A stretch of DNA of 64,000 bases. Source: Bacillota bacterium (GTDB lineage Bacteria; Bacillota; Negativicutes; Sporomusales; CTSoil-080). Numbering within the stretch: position 1 is the stretch's first letter; the number at the start of each line of letters is the position of its first letter. Below the pieces are notes generated by a model. That model did no database searches. It saw only the letters and a program-made list of their open reading frames with translations, and was not told where the DNA came from. Positions 25,637 to 33,213 of the stretch are shown here, one piece after another. Made by a program: the position numbers and the translations under genes. The DNA lies in assembly GCA_017889635.1 (NCBI GenBank), contig JAGGAC010000001.1:186001-250000 (forward strand). Direction: 5' to 3'.

Positions 25637-26098
25637 ATGAAGGTAAATGTTTTATTCTCATATCCAGAAACGGTATTTGGTCGCATAATCGATGCCGTTG
25701 AAGGCCCAGGAGCAGACCCAAGCCACGCCGCTATATTTATGCTTGATGGAATTTTAGAGGCATTAGACAACGGTTTTGTTAAGTCACCACTTACCGCCTA
25801 TGATGGTCACAAGACGACTATTATCACTGTCGATGTGCCTGACATAGACGATGCAGAACTAGAAGCAAAGCGGCTTTTGAATACACCTTATGGCTGGATT
25901 GATTGTATAAATGGTGGATTGCGTGAAATTACAGGCCAGCAGATTCCCGGCGATGGTGAGGTAACAGTAAACTGTTCTGAGGCTGTGGCGCGGATACTGA
26001 GGGCTGGGGGCTTAGATGTATTGCCGGGGGTATATGCTGACGGGATTACTCCTGCGGCATTGTTAGATGCTTTACAGCCGTTGGCGGTGGCAGCATGA
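25637..26098 (+). CDS. Permuted papain-like amidase/peptidase (YiiX/YebB-like)
   Basis: A 153-residue protein from ATG 25637, with GGGGAGGTG ten bases upstream. The permuted papain layout is visible: SHAAIFM near residue 33 provides the histidine. NTPYGWIDCINGG follows, and then NCSEAVARILRAGG provides the likely catalytic cysteine. Such enzymes hydrolyse amide bonds in peptides, peptidoglycan or lipids. Similar genes occur near phage lysis cassettes. The substrate is unknown. Confidence 0.7.
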   Translation: MKVNVLFSYPETVFGRIIDAVEGPGADPSHAAIFMLDGILEALDNGFVKSPLTAYDGHKTTIITVDVPDIDDAELEAKRLLNTPYGWIDCINGGLREITGQQIPGDGEVTVNCSEAVARILRAGGLDVLPGVYADGITPAALLDALQPLAVAA

Positions 26099-26184
26099 AG
26101 ATTTCAATTCCTGACTTCAAATTTACGATAAAAATACCTTGGCTGTCGAAGTGGTTGTTTGACAGAAAAGTTAAAGGGAAATAG
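26095..26184 (+). CDS. 29-residue basic phage peptide
   Basis: A frame starting in an ATGA overlap with the papain-like gene encodes MKISIPDFKFTIKIPWLSK and a KGK end. It is basic and amphipathic. The overlap suggests coupled translation; otherwise unsupported. Confidence 0.35.
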   Translation: MKISIPDFKFTIKIPWLSKWLFDRKVKGK

Positions 26185-26187
26185 CAT

Positions 26188-26227
26188 CGCAGAATAGAAT
26201 ATCGTAATTTAACATTATATTTCTGCG
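26188..26227. promoter_or_regulatory. Inverted repeat upstream of the XRE gene (operator candidate)
   Basis: CGCAGAA (26188-26194) and TTCTGCG (26221-26227) flank an A+T-rich centre, just before the XRE gene. It could be an operator for that protein or a hairpin ending the upstream operon; there is no T-tract, so an operator is a little more likely. Confidence 0.35.
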
Positions 26228-26237
26228 GCGGTGGGCT

Positions 26238-26438
26238 ATGCTAAAAAATAAACTAAAAAGTTTTCGACATAAATATGAAATGAATCAACTAGAATTTGCT
26301 GCTTTTCTTGGCGTTAACAAATCGCTGTACAACAGGTGGGAACGGCAACAGGGGCAACCAAATAGTGTGTCGATGATTAAATTAGCTAAAAAACTAGGGT
26401 GTAAAATAGATGACCTCTTCGAAGAAGTTCCGGATTAA
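26238..26438 (+). CDS. XRE/Cro-type DNA-binding regulator
   Basis: A 66-residue single-domain helix-turn-helix protein (LKSFRHKYEMNQLEFAAFLGVNKSLYNRWE..., MIKLAKKLGCKIDDLFEE). Size and sequence fit the Cro/XRE family. It heads the plasmid-like module and probably controls it. Its stop lies inside a terminator stem. Confidence 0.85.
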   Translation: MLKNKLKSFRHKYEMNQLEFAAFLGVNKSLYNRWERQQGQPNSVSMIKLAKKLGCKIDDLFEEVPD

Positions 26439-26456
26439 TCTCCGGGACTTTTTATT
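26427..26456 (+). terminator. Terminator overlapping the XRE gene end
   Basis: GTTCCGG (26427-26433) pairs with CCGGGAC (26442-26448, one G-T pair), followed by TTTTTATTT. The stop codon is in the loop. Confidence 0.65.
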
Positions 26457-26458
26457 TA

Positions 26459-26511
26459 TATAAATATACGCAAGACAGGCAATTTATGCCGTATATGTGC
26501 GTATATTTATA
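26459..26511. repeat. Large nested inverted repeat upstream of the FtsK-like gene
   Basis: TATAAATATACGCA (26459-26472) and TGCGTATATTTATA (26498-26511) are a perfect 14-base inverted repeat. Inside is a second small palindrome, GGCA-ATTTA-TGCC. The sequence ATATACGCA plus AGAC recurs with one extra A at 28330-28343. Such structures are typical of replication or nicking origins and of operators. The neighbouring ATPase and relaxation-like genes make an origin-type site attractive. Confidence 0.5.
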
Positions 26512-26536
26512 AAAACTGGAAGGAGGTGTACATACG

Positions 26537-27748
26537 TTGAATATACTAACCGAAATAAAAAACGATATACGGGCCGTTATTATGCCTATGCTTGGCAGGG
26601 ATATTCCCCTTGCTGTAATTGAAACTATAGAAGCGTTGTGGGCCGAAGAAAAACGGCCACAGATACATGCGAAGAAAAGAACGTCAACCGGATATACGTT
26701 TACTATTGCGCTGCCGCCAGGAATTAGCTTTAAGGACTTTTACAGTAAATTAGATTATTTTAAGGATTCTGCTGGCGGCAATAAGGTTAATACTTCAATT
26801 GTGCAAGCTGGCAAAATGGCTGTTTTGCAGATAAGCACTAATCTATTAGGCAATTATTTTGAGTATCCCCGTGACTATCCGCTAAAAGGCATTTTGCCGG
26901 TGCCGATCGGCTACAGTACAAACGGGTTACAGGTAATCGACATTGCTACTTTGCCACATCTGCTAGTTGGTGGCACAACCGGCGCGGGGAAAAGTAATGC
27001 TATACATGTGATAGTCAATTCACTACTGAGATTGCCAGAGCCACCACTAATAATTTTGATTGATTTAAAAATGTCGGAATACAACTACTTAGAAAATCAG
27101 GTATTGCTCGTCACCGACATTGATACGGCGTGTCAAGCATTGGCGAGACTTGTCCAGGAAATGCGGCAACGACAACTACTATTAAAAAAATCTCGTTGCG
27201 TTGATATAAAAAAATATAATCGGCACAGCAAAATGCAGTACATAGTTCTGGTGATTGACGAACTGGCCGAATTAAAGGATAAAGATGCCCAGGAAGATTT
27301 AGAAACATTGCTCCGCTTGTGCCGAGCGTCAGGCATTTGCATTGTTGCAGCTACTCAGCGTCCATCATCAAAAATATTCCTGTCTAAGTCTTTCGGTGAT
27401 GCAAAGGCGAACTTTTCCGGGCGGCTATGCTATCAGACAATATCAGATGTTGACAGCCGGATTATCCTAGATTCGGGCGAAGGTGCAACATTGCCAGCTA
27501 TTCCAGGCCGCGCATATTTGCGGATCGGCAGAGAGATTACCGAAATACAAACGCCATATTTGGACCCGGAGGAGGTGCAATATGTCGATAAATTTCCGGC
27601 GGCAGGGTTACCAACGGAACTCCCGACTAATCGAGACGTTGAAGGAATGGGGAGTGCTGGACACTCAGCAAATACAGGTGCTAATATTTCCATCGTCGCG
27701 AGTCACCCAGCGAAGGCTGAGGGCTTTGACAGAAAGCGGACGGATTAA
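26537..27748 (+). CDS. FtsK/SpoIIIE-type DNA translocase ATPase
   Basis: A 403-residue protein with TTG start behind GGAAGGAGGTG. Walker A GGTTGAGKSNA is near residue 150 and Walker B VLVIDELAELKD near 240. Sensor-like IVAATQRPSSKIF and NFSGRLCYQT follow. There are no membrane segments, unlike chromosomal FtsK. Such soluble members drive conjugative transfer (ConQ/TcpA type) or replicon handling in plasmids and some phages. The last 55 residues are encoded by DNA shared with the next gene in another frame. Confidence 0.85.
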   Translation: MNILTEIKNDIRAVIMPMLGRDIPLAVIETIEALWAEEKRPQIHAKKRTSTGYTFTIALPPGISFKDFYSKLDYFKDSAGGNKVNTSIVQAGKMAVLQISTNLLGNYFEYPRDYPLKGILPVPIGYSTNGLQVIDIATLPHLLVGGTTGAGKSNAIHVIVNSLLRLPEPPLIILIDLKMSEYNYLENQVLLVTDIDTACQALARLVQEMRQRQLLLKKSRCVDIKKYNRHSKMQYIVLVIDELAELKDKDAQEDLETLLRLCRASGICIVAATQRPSSKIFLSKSFGDAKANFSGRLCYQTISDVDSRIILDSGEGATLPAIPGRAYLRIGREITEIQTPYLDPEEVQYVDKFPAAGLPTELPTNRDVEGMGSAGHSANTGANISIVASHPAKAEGFDRKRTD

Positions 27749-28040
27749 ACGAAGCACTCAGACCTTGCCATATTTCTACTACATTGAGCCAGTAGCTAAT
27801 CCCCTGCGGCGTATAGCAATAAACTGGGCTAGACTATGGCTTTTGAAACAATCAAAAAGCTGGGAGCGTATAACAATTGATTATCAAACTAGCACTTGTA
27901 CGGTCGCTAATACTATCACCGGCGTGGAAAGACAAATTTATATAGTCGAGAGAGGTTTTAAATTACCGGGTGATAATGTGCTGGTTATTAGCGATGACGC
28001 GGTAAATAATTGGCGGGAGGCAGTATTATGCGAAAAATAG
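27582..28040 (+). CDS. Replication-relaxation-like winged-helix protein
   Basis: A 152-residue protein. ATG 27582 follows GGAGGAGGTGCAAT, a very strong site lying inside the FtsK-like gene, so the two overlap by 167 bases in different frames. The N-terminal winged helix (LIETLKEWGVLDTQQIQVLIF...TQRRLRALTESGRIKR) matches the plasmid replication-relaxation family, but the protein is shorter than usual. It probably binds DNA at the origin-like repeat. Confidence 0.7.
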   Translation: MSINFRRQGYQRNSRLIETLKEWGVLDTQQIQVLIFPSSRVTQRRLRALTESGRIKRSTQTLPYFYYIEPVANPLRRIAINWARLWLLKQSKSWERITIDYQTSTCTVANTITGVERQIYIVERGFKLPGDNVLVISDDAVNNWREAVLCEK

Positions 28041-28321
28041 TAGGACTGTTCGCTTGGTGTATTCCATCCGTCAGTCATGCCGCCGGTTTACAGGATTTAA
28101 TTACCGGGGCAAGCCCTGACGCAAAATACTATGTCTATGGTGTGCTTGCTATATTTGCGGTGTGCATTGTTGGCAAGGCTGGCGGGTTGATCTTATCAGG
28201 TTTTGGTGATGGCCGTGGTGGACGGTTAATGAGCAATGGTAGTTACTTGGCAGCAATCGGGATATTTATGTCTTTGGCACTTATGCTGTTTAAACAGTTT
28301 TGCACGATGGTCGTTGGATAG
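28028..28321 (+). CDS. Small secreted two-helix membrane protein (pilin/coat-like)
   Basis: A 97-residue protein from ATG 28028 (GGCGGGAGGCAG). It has a signal peptide ending SVSHA|AG. Two membrane helices follow (YYVYGVLAIFAVCIVGKAGGLILSGF and YLAAIGIFMSLALMLFKQF), joined by a glycine/arginine loop. This topology and size match VirB2/TrbC pilins and some filamentous-phage coat proteins, but no sequence signature proves either. It overlaps the preceding gene by 13 bases and so belongs to the same operon. Confidence 0.6.
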   Translation: MRKIVGLFAWCIPSVSHAAGLQDLITGASPDAKYYVYGVLAIFAVCIVGKAGGLILSGFGDGRGGRLMSNGSYLAAIGIFMSLALMLFKQFCTMVVG

Positions 28322-28330
28322 TTCGGCTGA

Positions 28331-28348
28331 TATACGCAAAGACGTATA
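28331..28348. repeat. Small palindrome TATACG-N6-CGTATA
   Basis: This palindrome follows the pilin-like gene. It repeats the ATATACGCA core of the larger inverted repeat at 26459-26511. It could be a second binding site for the same protein. Confidence 0.4.
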
Positions 28349-28433
28349 AAAACAAGCTTTGATAATTGAGGTTATGGTGGCGATCTTGATTAGAAACAGG
28401 GTTACGGTTAGTATATAATTAGGAGGGATTTAT

Positions 28434-28637
28434 ATGGAAAAAATTCGCGAACTATTAAATGAGGCGGCACAGGTTTGCGAAGAATCAGGAATTCCATTTT
28501 TGGCGGCTTATGGAATTGATAAAATTTCTGTTGTTGAGTTTACCCCACCGGGGACACCGGAGCGATTGAAGAAGACAAAAGTCACTTTGATGATGGGAGC
28601 GAAACAGGTTCGCCGAAATGTGGAAATACAAGATTGA
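28434..28637 (+). CDS. Small phage/plasmid-like protein, unknown function
   Basis: A 67-residue protein with ribosome site TTAGGAGGG. A weak promoter lies upstream (TTAGAA at 28390, 18-base spacer, TATAAT at 28414). It has a helical N-terminus (KIRELLNEAAQVCEESG), then beta strands. It is the last intact gene before the broken host gene. Confidence 0.55.
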   Translation: MEKIRELLNEAAQVCEESGIPFLAAYGIDKISVVEFTPPGTPERLKKTKVTLMMGAKQVRRNVEIQD

Positions 28638-28704
28638 GTATCTAAATTGGTCACGAAGCTAATGGGATAGCGATAATTCAGCACTTCTTTACGTGTGGTT
28701 TTGT

Positions 28705-29170
28705 TCACGGCGCATTCGTACCATGTATGCCGTAGGCGTCGTAGTTGAGCCCAAGCCAGCGGCTTCCTAGTACACCACCGGGATTAATGATTTTGGTGGC
28801 GATTGAACGGAGTGTTGCCGTTAAATAAGGTAAGCTGACGTGTTGATTTGGTGATCAGTAGATTAGCGCGTTGAACGGTTTGGGGTTTCTTTGGTTTGGA
28901 GATTGTTGGTATCTGAGTGACGGCGGCTTTATGTAGCCGGCAGTAGGTAATAGGCGTAAGTTCACCGGTTGCCGACAGGCCGTTGGCCTCTTGAAAGCGG
29001 TTTACTGCTTCTATGGTATTGGCGTCATAAAAACCATGGGGGGCGGAGTGGTATAGACCTTGTTCGGTCAGTAATTTTTGGATTTCACCGATTAGTGTAT
29101 GACGGTCATTTTCGGTGAAGTTGACAACAGACAGCCGACGGTACGGCAGGTGAATTATTCTGATTTGCAT
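28705..29170 (-). pseudogene. L,D-transpeptidase with peptidoglycan-binding domain (broken)
   Basis: Reverse-strand reading starts at ATG 29170 (AGAAGG upstream). It has a peptidoglycan-binding domain (LTEQGLYHSAPHGFYDANTIEAVNRFQEANGLS), then the beginning of a YkuD domain (LLITKSTRQLTLFNGN). The frame then stops at 28784. In another frame the YkuD domain resumes as IATKIINPGGVLGSRWLGLNYDAYGIHGTNAP and ends at 28705, where the Trp of NAPW should be. The TPTP segment between the parts is missing, and so is the catalytic SxGCxRM part. It is an internal deletion with frameshift plus loss of the 3' end at the prophage side. Confidence 0.8.
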
Positions 29171-29389
29171 TTGGTCAACCTTCTTCCGATTTTTAGATAC
29201 TAGAGCTAAACCATTATATGCCCGAGATAGCGATAGTGTTTTTAGCAAAACTGCATAATAGCGCTAAGCATGGGAAAAATATGAAAAGTGGTGGTTTCCC
29301 AACTTTGAAAAATTTGCCTAAATAGTGGCAGGCAAATATCCCTGCATGTAGAATATTAAAAATATCAATACTGCATGCGGGGTGTTTTT

Positions 29390-29875
29390 ATGCAAGAAGT
29401 AGAATCCATCAACGAATTGCAATTGGTGGTTTTTTCTTTAGCTACTGAAGAATATGGTTTGCTGATAACTAAGGTACAGGAAATAAATCGCATAGTTCCA
29501 ATAACAAAGTTGCCGCAAACTCCGAATTTTATGGAAGGTATTATTAATCTTCGCGGACGGGTTATTCCAATAATAGATCTGAGAAAGCGCTTTCAGTTAA
29601 AGGTATCTGATTATGATGAAGATACACGGATTATTATTGTTGAGGTTGCTGGTCAGACGGTAGGGGTTATTGTAGATGCCGTGACTGAGGTTGTCTGCTT
29701 ATCTAAAGCACTTGTTGAACCGCCGCCGCCTAGTTTTATTTTGGATGCTGAATATGTTGATGGTATTGGCAAATTTGATGAGCGATTGCTTATCCTTTTA
29801 AATATTGATAAAATACTGACAAGTCAGGAAGAAATTATTTTAAAACAGTTTCGGCAGAATGGAGAACCGGGTTGA
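29390..29875 (+). CDS. cheW: Chemotaxis coupling protein CheW
   Basis: A 161-residue single-domain protein. The start is at ATG 29390 behind GCGGGGTG. CheW hallmarks are clear: LVVFSLATEEYGLLITKVQEI, the strongly conserved NFMEGIINLRGRVIPIIDLRKRF, and VGVIVDAVTEV. It bridges CheA and chemoreceptors at the inner membrane. It lies upstream of ispE with a four-base overlap, an unusual partner, so co-transcription may be only positional. Confidence 0.92.
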   Translation: MQEVESINELQLVVFSLATEEYGLLITKVQEINRIVPITKLPQTPNFMEGIINLRGRVIPIIDLRKRFQLKVSDYDEDTRIIIVEVAGQTVGVIVDAVTEVVCLSKALVEPPPPSFILDAEYVDGIGKFDERLLILLNIDKILTSQEEIILKQFRQNGEPG

Positions 29876-30759
29876 TTATTGAAGCAAACGCAAAAATAAA
29901 TTTAGCTCTGGATATTCTTCATAAGCGTGCTGATGGTTACCACGAAGTGGAAATGGTTATGCAGACAGTTGCCTTAGCTGATGAGGTAGGTCTGTATGAA
30001 GAACCGGAAGGAATAATTGTTGAGACTAATATTCCTGGTTTGGATTCTGGCCCGTCGAATTTGGCCTATCGTGCTGCAAGTCTTGTTATAAAAACATATG
30101 GGGTGCGCCGAGGGGTGAGGATTATCCTGAATAAGCGCATTCCTATGGCTGCCGGGTTGGCTGGTGGTAGCTCTGACGCAGCTGCTGTGCTAAAAGGCTT
30201 AAATAGGTTATGGAGTCTAGGACTATCTTTGGGTGAACTAGAGAAACTTGGGGCAACGCTGGGATCCGATGTGCCGTTTTGCTTAAATGGCGGAACTATG
30301 TTGGCAACTGGACGGGGGGAAGTATTATCGCCACTGACCTTTTTGCCGCATATATGGGTTGTGCTGGCAAAACCACCAGTTGATGTGTCGACTGGGTGGG
30401 TATACAATAATTACAGCCCTGCATCGGTCAGTGTGCGCCCAGATATTCAGGGAATGGTTGAGTGTTTAGCAACCAGGGATTTTATAGGCATTGCCGGACG
30501 GATGGGCAATGTTTTGGAGTCAGTGACGATAGCGGCTCATCCAGAGATTGCTGAATTGAAGAAGGTTATGTATGAAAATGGTGCTGTAGCAAGTATGATG
30601 TCTGGTAGTGGACCTACAGTTTTTGGTTTGACTACCGATCGTGAGCAAGCATGTTCTGTTGCTGAGGCGATTAGACGTCAGAGTGATGCCTGGGTTATTG
30701 TTACAGAGACTGTTGATTCGGGTGGAGGGGAAATATGGAACGCCGGTTGTCGCCCATAA
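29872..30759 (+). CDS. ispE: 4-diphosphocytidyl-2-C-methyl-D-erythritol kinase
   Basis: A 295-residue GHMP kinase of normal length. Its TTG start overlaps the cheW stop. The N-terminus AKINLALDILHKRADGYHEVEMVMQTV, the ATP loop PMAAGLAGGSSDAAAVLKGLN and the late MMSGSGPTVFGL are diagnostic. It phosphorylates CDP-ME in the non-mevalonate isoprenoid pathway. It overlaps the following gntR gene by 25 bases. Confidence 0.96.
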   Translation: MIIEANAKINLALDILHKRADGYHEVEMVMQTVALADEVGLYEEPEGIIVETNIPGLDSGPSNLAYRAASLVIKTYGVRRGVRIILNKRIPMAAGLAGGSSDAAAVLKGLNRLWSLGLSLGELEKLGATLGSDVPFCLNGGTMLATGRGEVLSPLTFLPHIWVVLAKPPVDVSTGWVYNNYSPASVSVRPDIQGMVECLATRDFIGIAGRMGNVLESVTIAAHPEIAELKKVMYENGAVASMMSGSGPTVFGLTTDREQACSVAEAIRRQSDAWVIVTETVDSGGGEIWNAGCRP

Positions 30760-31421
30760 AATTAAATAGTTATAAACCTCTATGGGAGGTTGTAAGTGAA
30801 GCTTTGCGTGAAGCTATTGTTAACGAAATTTTAAAGCCTGGTGAGCGGCTGATGGAAATTCAGCTTGCTGAAGAACTGGGAGTGAGTCGTACCCCTGTGA
30901 GAGAGGCTATTCGGCGCTTGGAGTTGGAAGGGTTTCTGGTGACGGTGCCCAGGCGGGGAACATATGTCTCAAATTTGTCAATACGTGATGTTAACGAGGT
31001 ATTTGAAATTCGTACAGCGCTTGATGTGTTGGCAGCAGAGCTTGCAGCTGAAAGGATAACTGAAGAAGAACTGGAACAGATGGAACGTCTTTTGGTTCAG
31101 ATTAGTGAGTATATCGAAAATGGGGACGTTGATAATATAGTTGCTGCGGACGGCCAATTTCACGATATTCTTTATCAGGCCAGCCGTAATGACCGTTTGG
31201 TAGGGATAATTAACAATTTGCGGGAACAGTTTACACGGTTCAGAACAATTTCTATGGCTTATCCTGGTAGGCTGAAGAATACTCTGGAAGAACATCGCCG
31301 CTTAGTGGAGGCTATTGCCCAACGCGATTCAGAATTGGCGAAAGAGTATGCCCGCGAACATATGGAAAACGCCGAGCAGATACTGCTTATTGACCTAAGT
31401 GAGCGTAGGCGGGAGGCATAG
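30735..31421 (+). CDS. GntR-family regulator (FadR/FCD subgroup)
   Basis: A 228-residue protein. The N-terminal winged helix (LREAIVNEILKPGERLMEIQLAEELGVSRTPVREAIRRLE) is followed by an all-helical FCD ligand domain with metal-binding acidic and His residues (DGQFHDILY, EEHRRLVEAI). Ribosome site GGAGGGGAAAT. It lies between ispE and a nucleotidyltransferase gene. The effector is unknown; FCD members usually sense organic acids. Confidence 0.9.
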   Translation: MERRLSPIKLNSYKPLWEVVSEALREAIVNEILKPGERLMEIQLAEELGVSRTPVREAIRRLELEGFLVTVPRRGTYVSNLSIRDVNEVFEIRTALDVLAAELAAERITEEELEQMERLLVQISEYIENGDVDNIVAADGQFHDILYQASRNDRLVGIINNLREQFTRFRTISMAYPGRLKNTLEEHRRLVEAIAQRDSELAKEYAREHMENAEQILLIDLSERRREA

Positions 31422-31445
31422 TTTTATTGAAGGAGGGACGCGTGC

Positions 31446-32204
31446 ATGCATGACGCCATTATTCTGGCGGGCGGCGAAAGCAATAAGTTATTCAATCAAG
31501 GAACTAGAGAGAACTTCGAAGCTCTGATTGATATTGCCGGTAAGCCTATGGTGACTTTTGTTGCGGAGGCTTTAGCTCAAAGTGAACAGGTTCGAAAAAT
31601 TTTTGTTTTGGGACCGTCAGAGGCGTTGGCAAAATGCCAGTTCCCGGCTAATACTTTAGTGATTGAGGGTGGGCGAACGATTGTCGAGACCATCCGTCGT
31701 GGCATGATGGGGCTTGGGCATAATGAAAAGACGTTAGTGGCTACTGCTGATATTCCGCTTTTAACTGCGGAAGCGGTAAATCACTTTTTGAGCCAATGCA
31801 ACAAGGTATCAGCAGACTTGTATTATCCTATTGTGAGGAAAGAGGTTAACGAGCGACGATATCCAAATGCCAGGCGAACGTATGTCCGCTTAAGGGAAGG
31901 CGTTTATACCGGCGGTAATTTGTTTTTGGTTAATCCAGCTATCGTTGATTCCTGTGCTCAGATTGCTGAGAAAATTATTGCTAACCGAAAAGATCCTTTG
32001 CGGTTGTGCAAAATGTTAGGGTGGTCATTTGTTATCCGGTTTTTGTTGGGAACTTTGCGTCTTGCTGATGTGGAGACAAGGGTTGAGGAGATTCTGGGAA
32101 TAACCGGAGCGGTGATTCAGTCTCCGTATCCTGAACTAGGGATTGATGTTGATAAGCCTAGTGATTTGGAATTGGTGAGAGAGACATTTTCTGTACGAGT
32201 ATGA
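31446..32204 (+). CDS. MobA-like NTP transferase family protein
   Basis: A 252-residue protein with a Rossmann nucleotidyltransferase pattern: IILAGGESNKL, GKPMVTFV, and the metal-binding VATADIPLLT. A final GIDVDKPSDLELV is typical of sugar- or cofactor-nucleotidyltransferases. The ribosome site GAAGGAGG is strong. Proteins of this kind sit near ispE/purR/glmU in related Firmicutes, but the substrate is not known. Confidence 0.75.
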   Translation: MHDAIILAGGESNKLFNQGTRENFEALIDIAGKPMVTFVAEALAQSEQVRKIFVLGPSEALAKCQFPANTLVIEGGRTIVETIRRGMMGLGHNEKTLVATADIPLLTAEAVNHFLSQCNKVSADLYYPIVRKEVNERRYPNARRTYVRLREGVYTGGNLFLVNPAIVDSCAQIAEKIIANRKDPLRLCKMLGWSFVIRFLLGTLRLADVETRVEEILGITGAVIQSPYPELGIDVDKPSDLELVRETFSVRV

Positions 32205-32224
32205 TTAATAAAAACGATTTAATT

Positions 32225-32256
32225 AGCGCGATATTGTATCGCGCTTCACTTATTTT
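32225..32256 (+). terminator. Terminator after the nucleotidyltransferase gene
   Basis: AGCGCGAT and ATCGCGCT form a perfect eight-base-pair stem with loop ATTGT, followed by TCACTTATTTT. Confidence 0.75.
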
Positions 32257-32335
32257 CCGATCCTAAGGTTTTTTATATTTCTGGCAGGAATTGTTCTTGT
32301 TGCAGAGAATGTGAATAAAAATGTTTATGGCAGGA

Positions 32336-32350
32336 AAAATGTTCGGCTTT
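32336..32350 (-). promoter_or_regulatory. PurBox upstream of purR
   Basis: Read on the reverse strand the sequence is AAAGCCGAACATT, matching the Bacillus PurBox AWWWCCGAACWWT with one difference. It lies just upstream of purR. A much weaker second half may be at about 32308-32320 (GTGAATAAA). This indicates autoregulation by PurR. Confidence 0.6.
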
Positions 32351-32372
32351 TCTGCTAATTATGGAGGACGGA

Positions 32373-33188
32373 ATGGAAAAAATACGGCGGCAAGAACGAA
32401 GAATTGCGCTAACAAAGATTTTGGTTGATAACCCAAATCAATTGTTTCCGCTTAGCCATTTCAGTGGGTTGTTTATGGCTGCGAAGTCTACTGTTTGCGA
32501 AGATGTTGATGCAATACGGCTGGCGATAGAACAGTTTGGTTTGGGAAAATTAGAGACGGTTTCTGGTGCCGGTGGAGGAATTAAATATATACCGGTTAAG
32601 TCTGCTGCAAAGATTGAGGAGATTTTGTGCGGACTATCGACAAAACTAGCCTCGCCTGACAGAATTATTCCTGGTGGGTTTATCTATATGTCTGATATTT
32701 TGTTCAATGTTCAATTAATGTCTCCTATTGGAGAAGTGTTTATGACGCGTTTTGCTTCAGCGGCACCGGATTATATAATGACAGTTGAGACTAAAGGTAT
32801 TCCTTTAGCTTACTCAACAGCCCGGGCTTTTAATTTACCGTTGATAACGGTTCGACGTGACAGTCGAGTAACAGAAGGGTCTGCTGTAAGCATAAACTAT
32901 GTTACCGGTTCTTCGCGGCGGATTCAAACTATGTCTTTGCCGCGTCGTGCTATACCAAGCGGGGCAAGAGTGTTGATTATTGATGATTTTATGAAAGCTG
33001 GCGGTACGGCACGAGGGATGATTGAATTGGCTGAGGAAGTTGGAGCTGAGGTAGTTGGAACCGGGGTTTTGGTGGCAACTGCCGAACCACGTGAAAAATT
33101 AGTAAAAGACTATTTGGCGTTACTTATCTTGCAGACGGTGGATGAGCATAATAAGAAAACGGACATTCGACCAGCGGTTAATAGCTGA
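32373..33188 (+). CDS. purR: Pur operon repressor PurR (PRPP-binding)
   Basis: A 271-residue protein of usual length. ATG 32373 is chosen because GGAGGACGG lies right before it; ATG 32361 is too early. There is an N-terminal winged helix (RRIALTKILVDNPNQLFPLSHFSGLF) and a C-terminal phosphoribosyltransferase-like domain with the PRPP loop VLIIDDFMKAGGTA. It represses purine genes when PRPP is low. Confidence 0.95.
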   Translation: MEKIRRQERRIALTKILVDNPNQLFPLSHFSGLFMAAKSTVCEDVDAIRLAIEQFGLGKLETVSGAGGGIKYIPVKSAAKIEEILCGLSTKLASPDRIIPGGFIYMSDILFNVQLMSPIGEVFMTRFASAAPDYIMTVETKGIPLAYSTARAFNLPLITVRRDSRVTEGSAVSINYVTGSSRRIQTMSLPRRAIPSGARVLIIDDFMKAGGTARGMIELAEEVGAEVVGTGVLVATAEPREKLVKDYLALLILQTVDEHNKKTDIRPAVNS

Positions 33189-33213
33189 ATTTCTGTCCGT
33201 TGGAGGATAGCTT

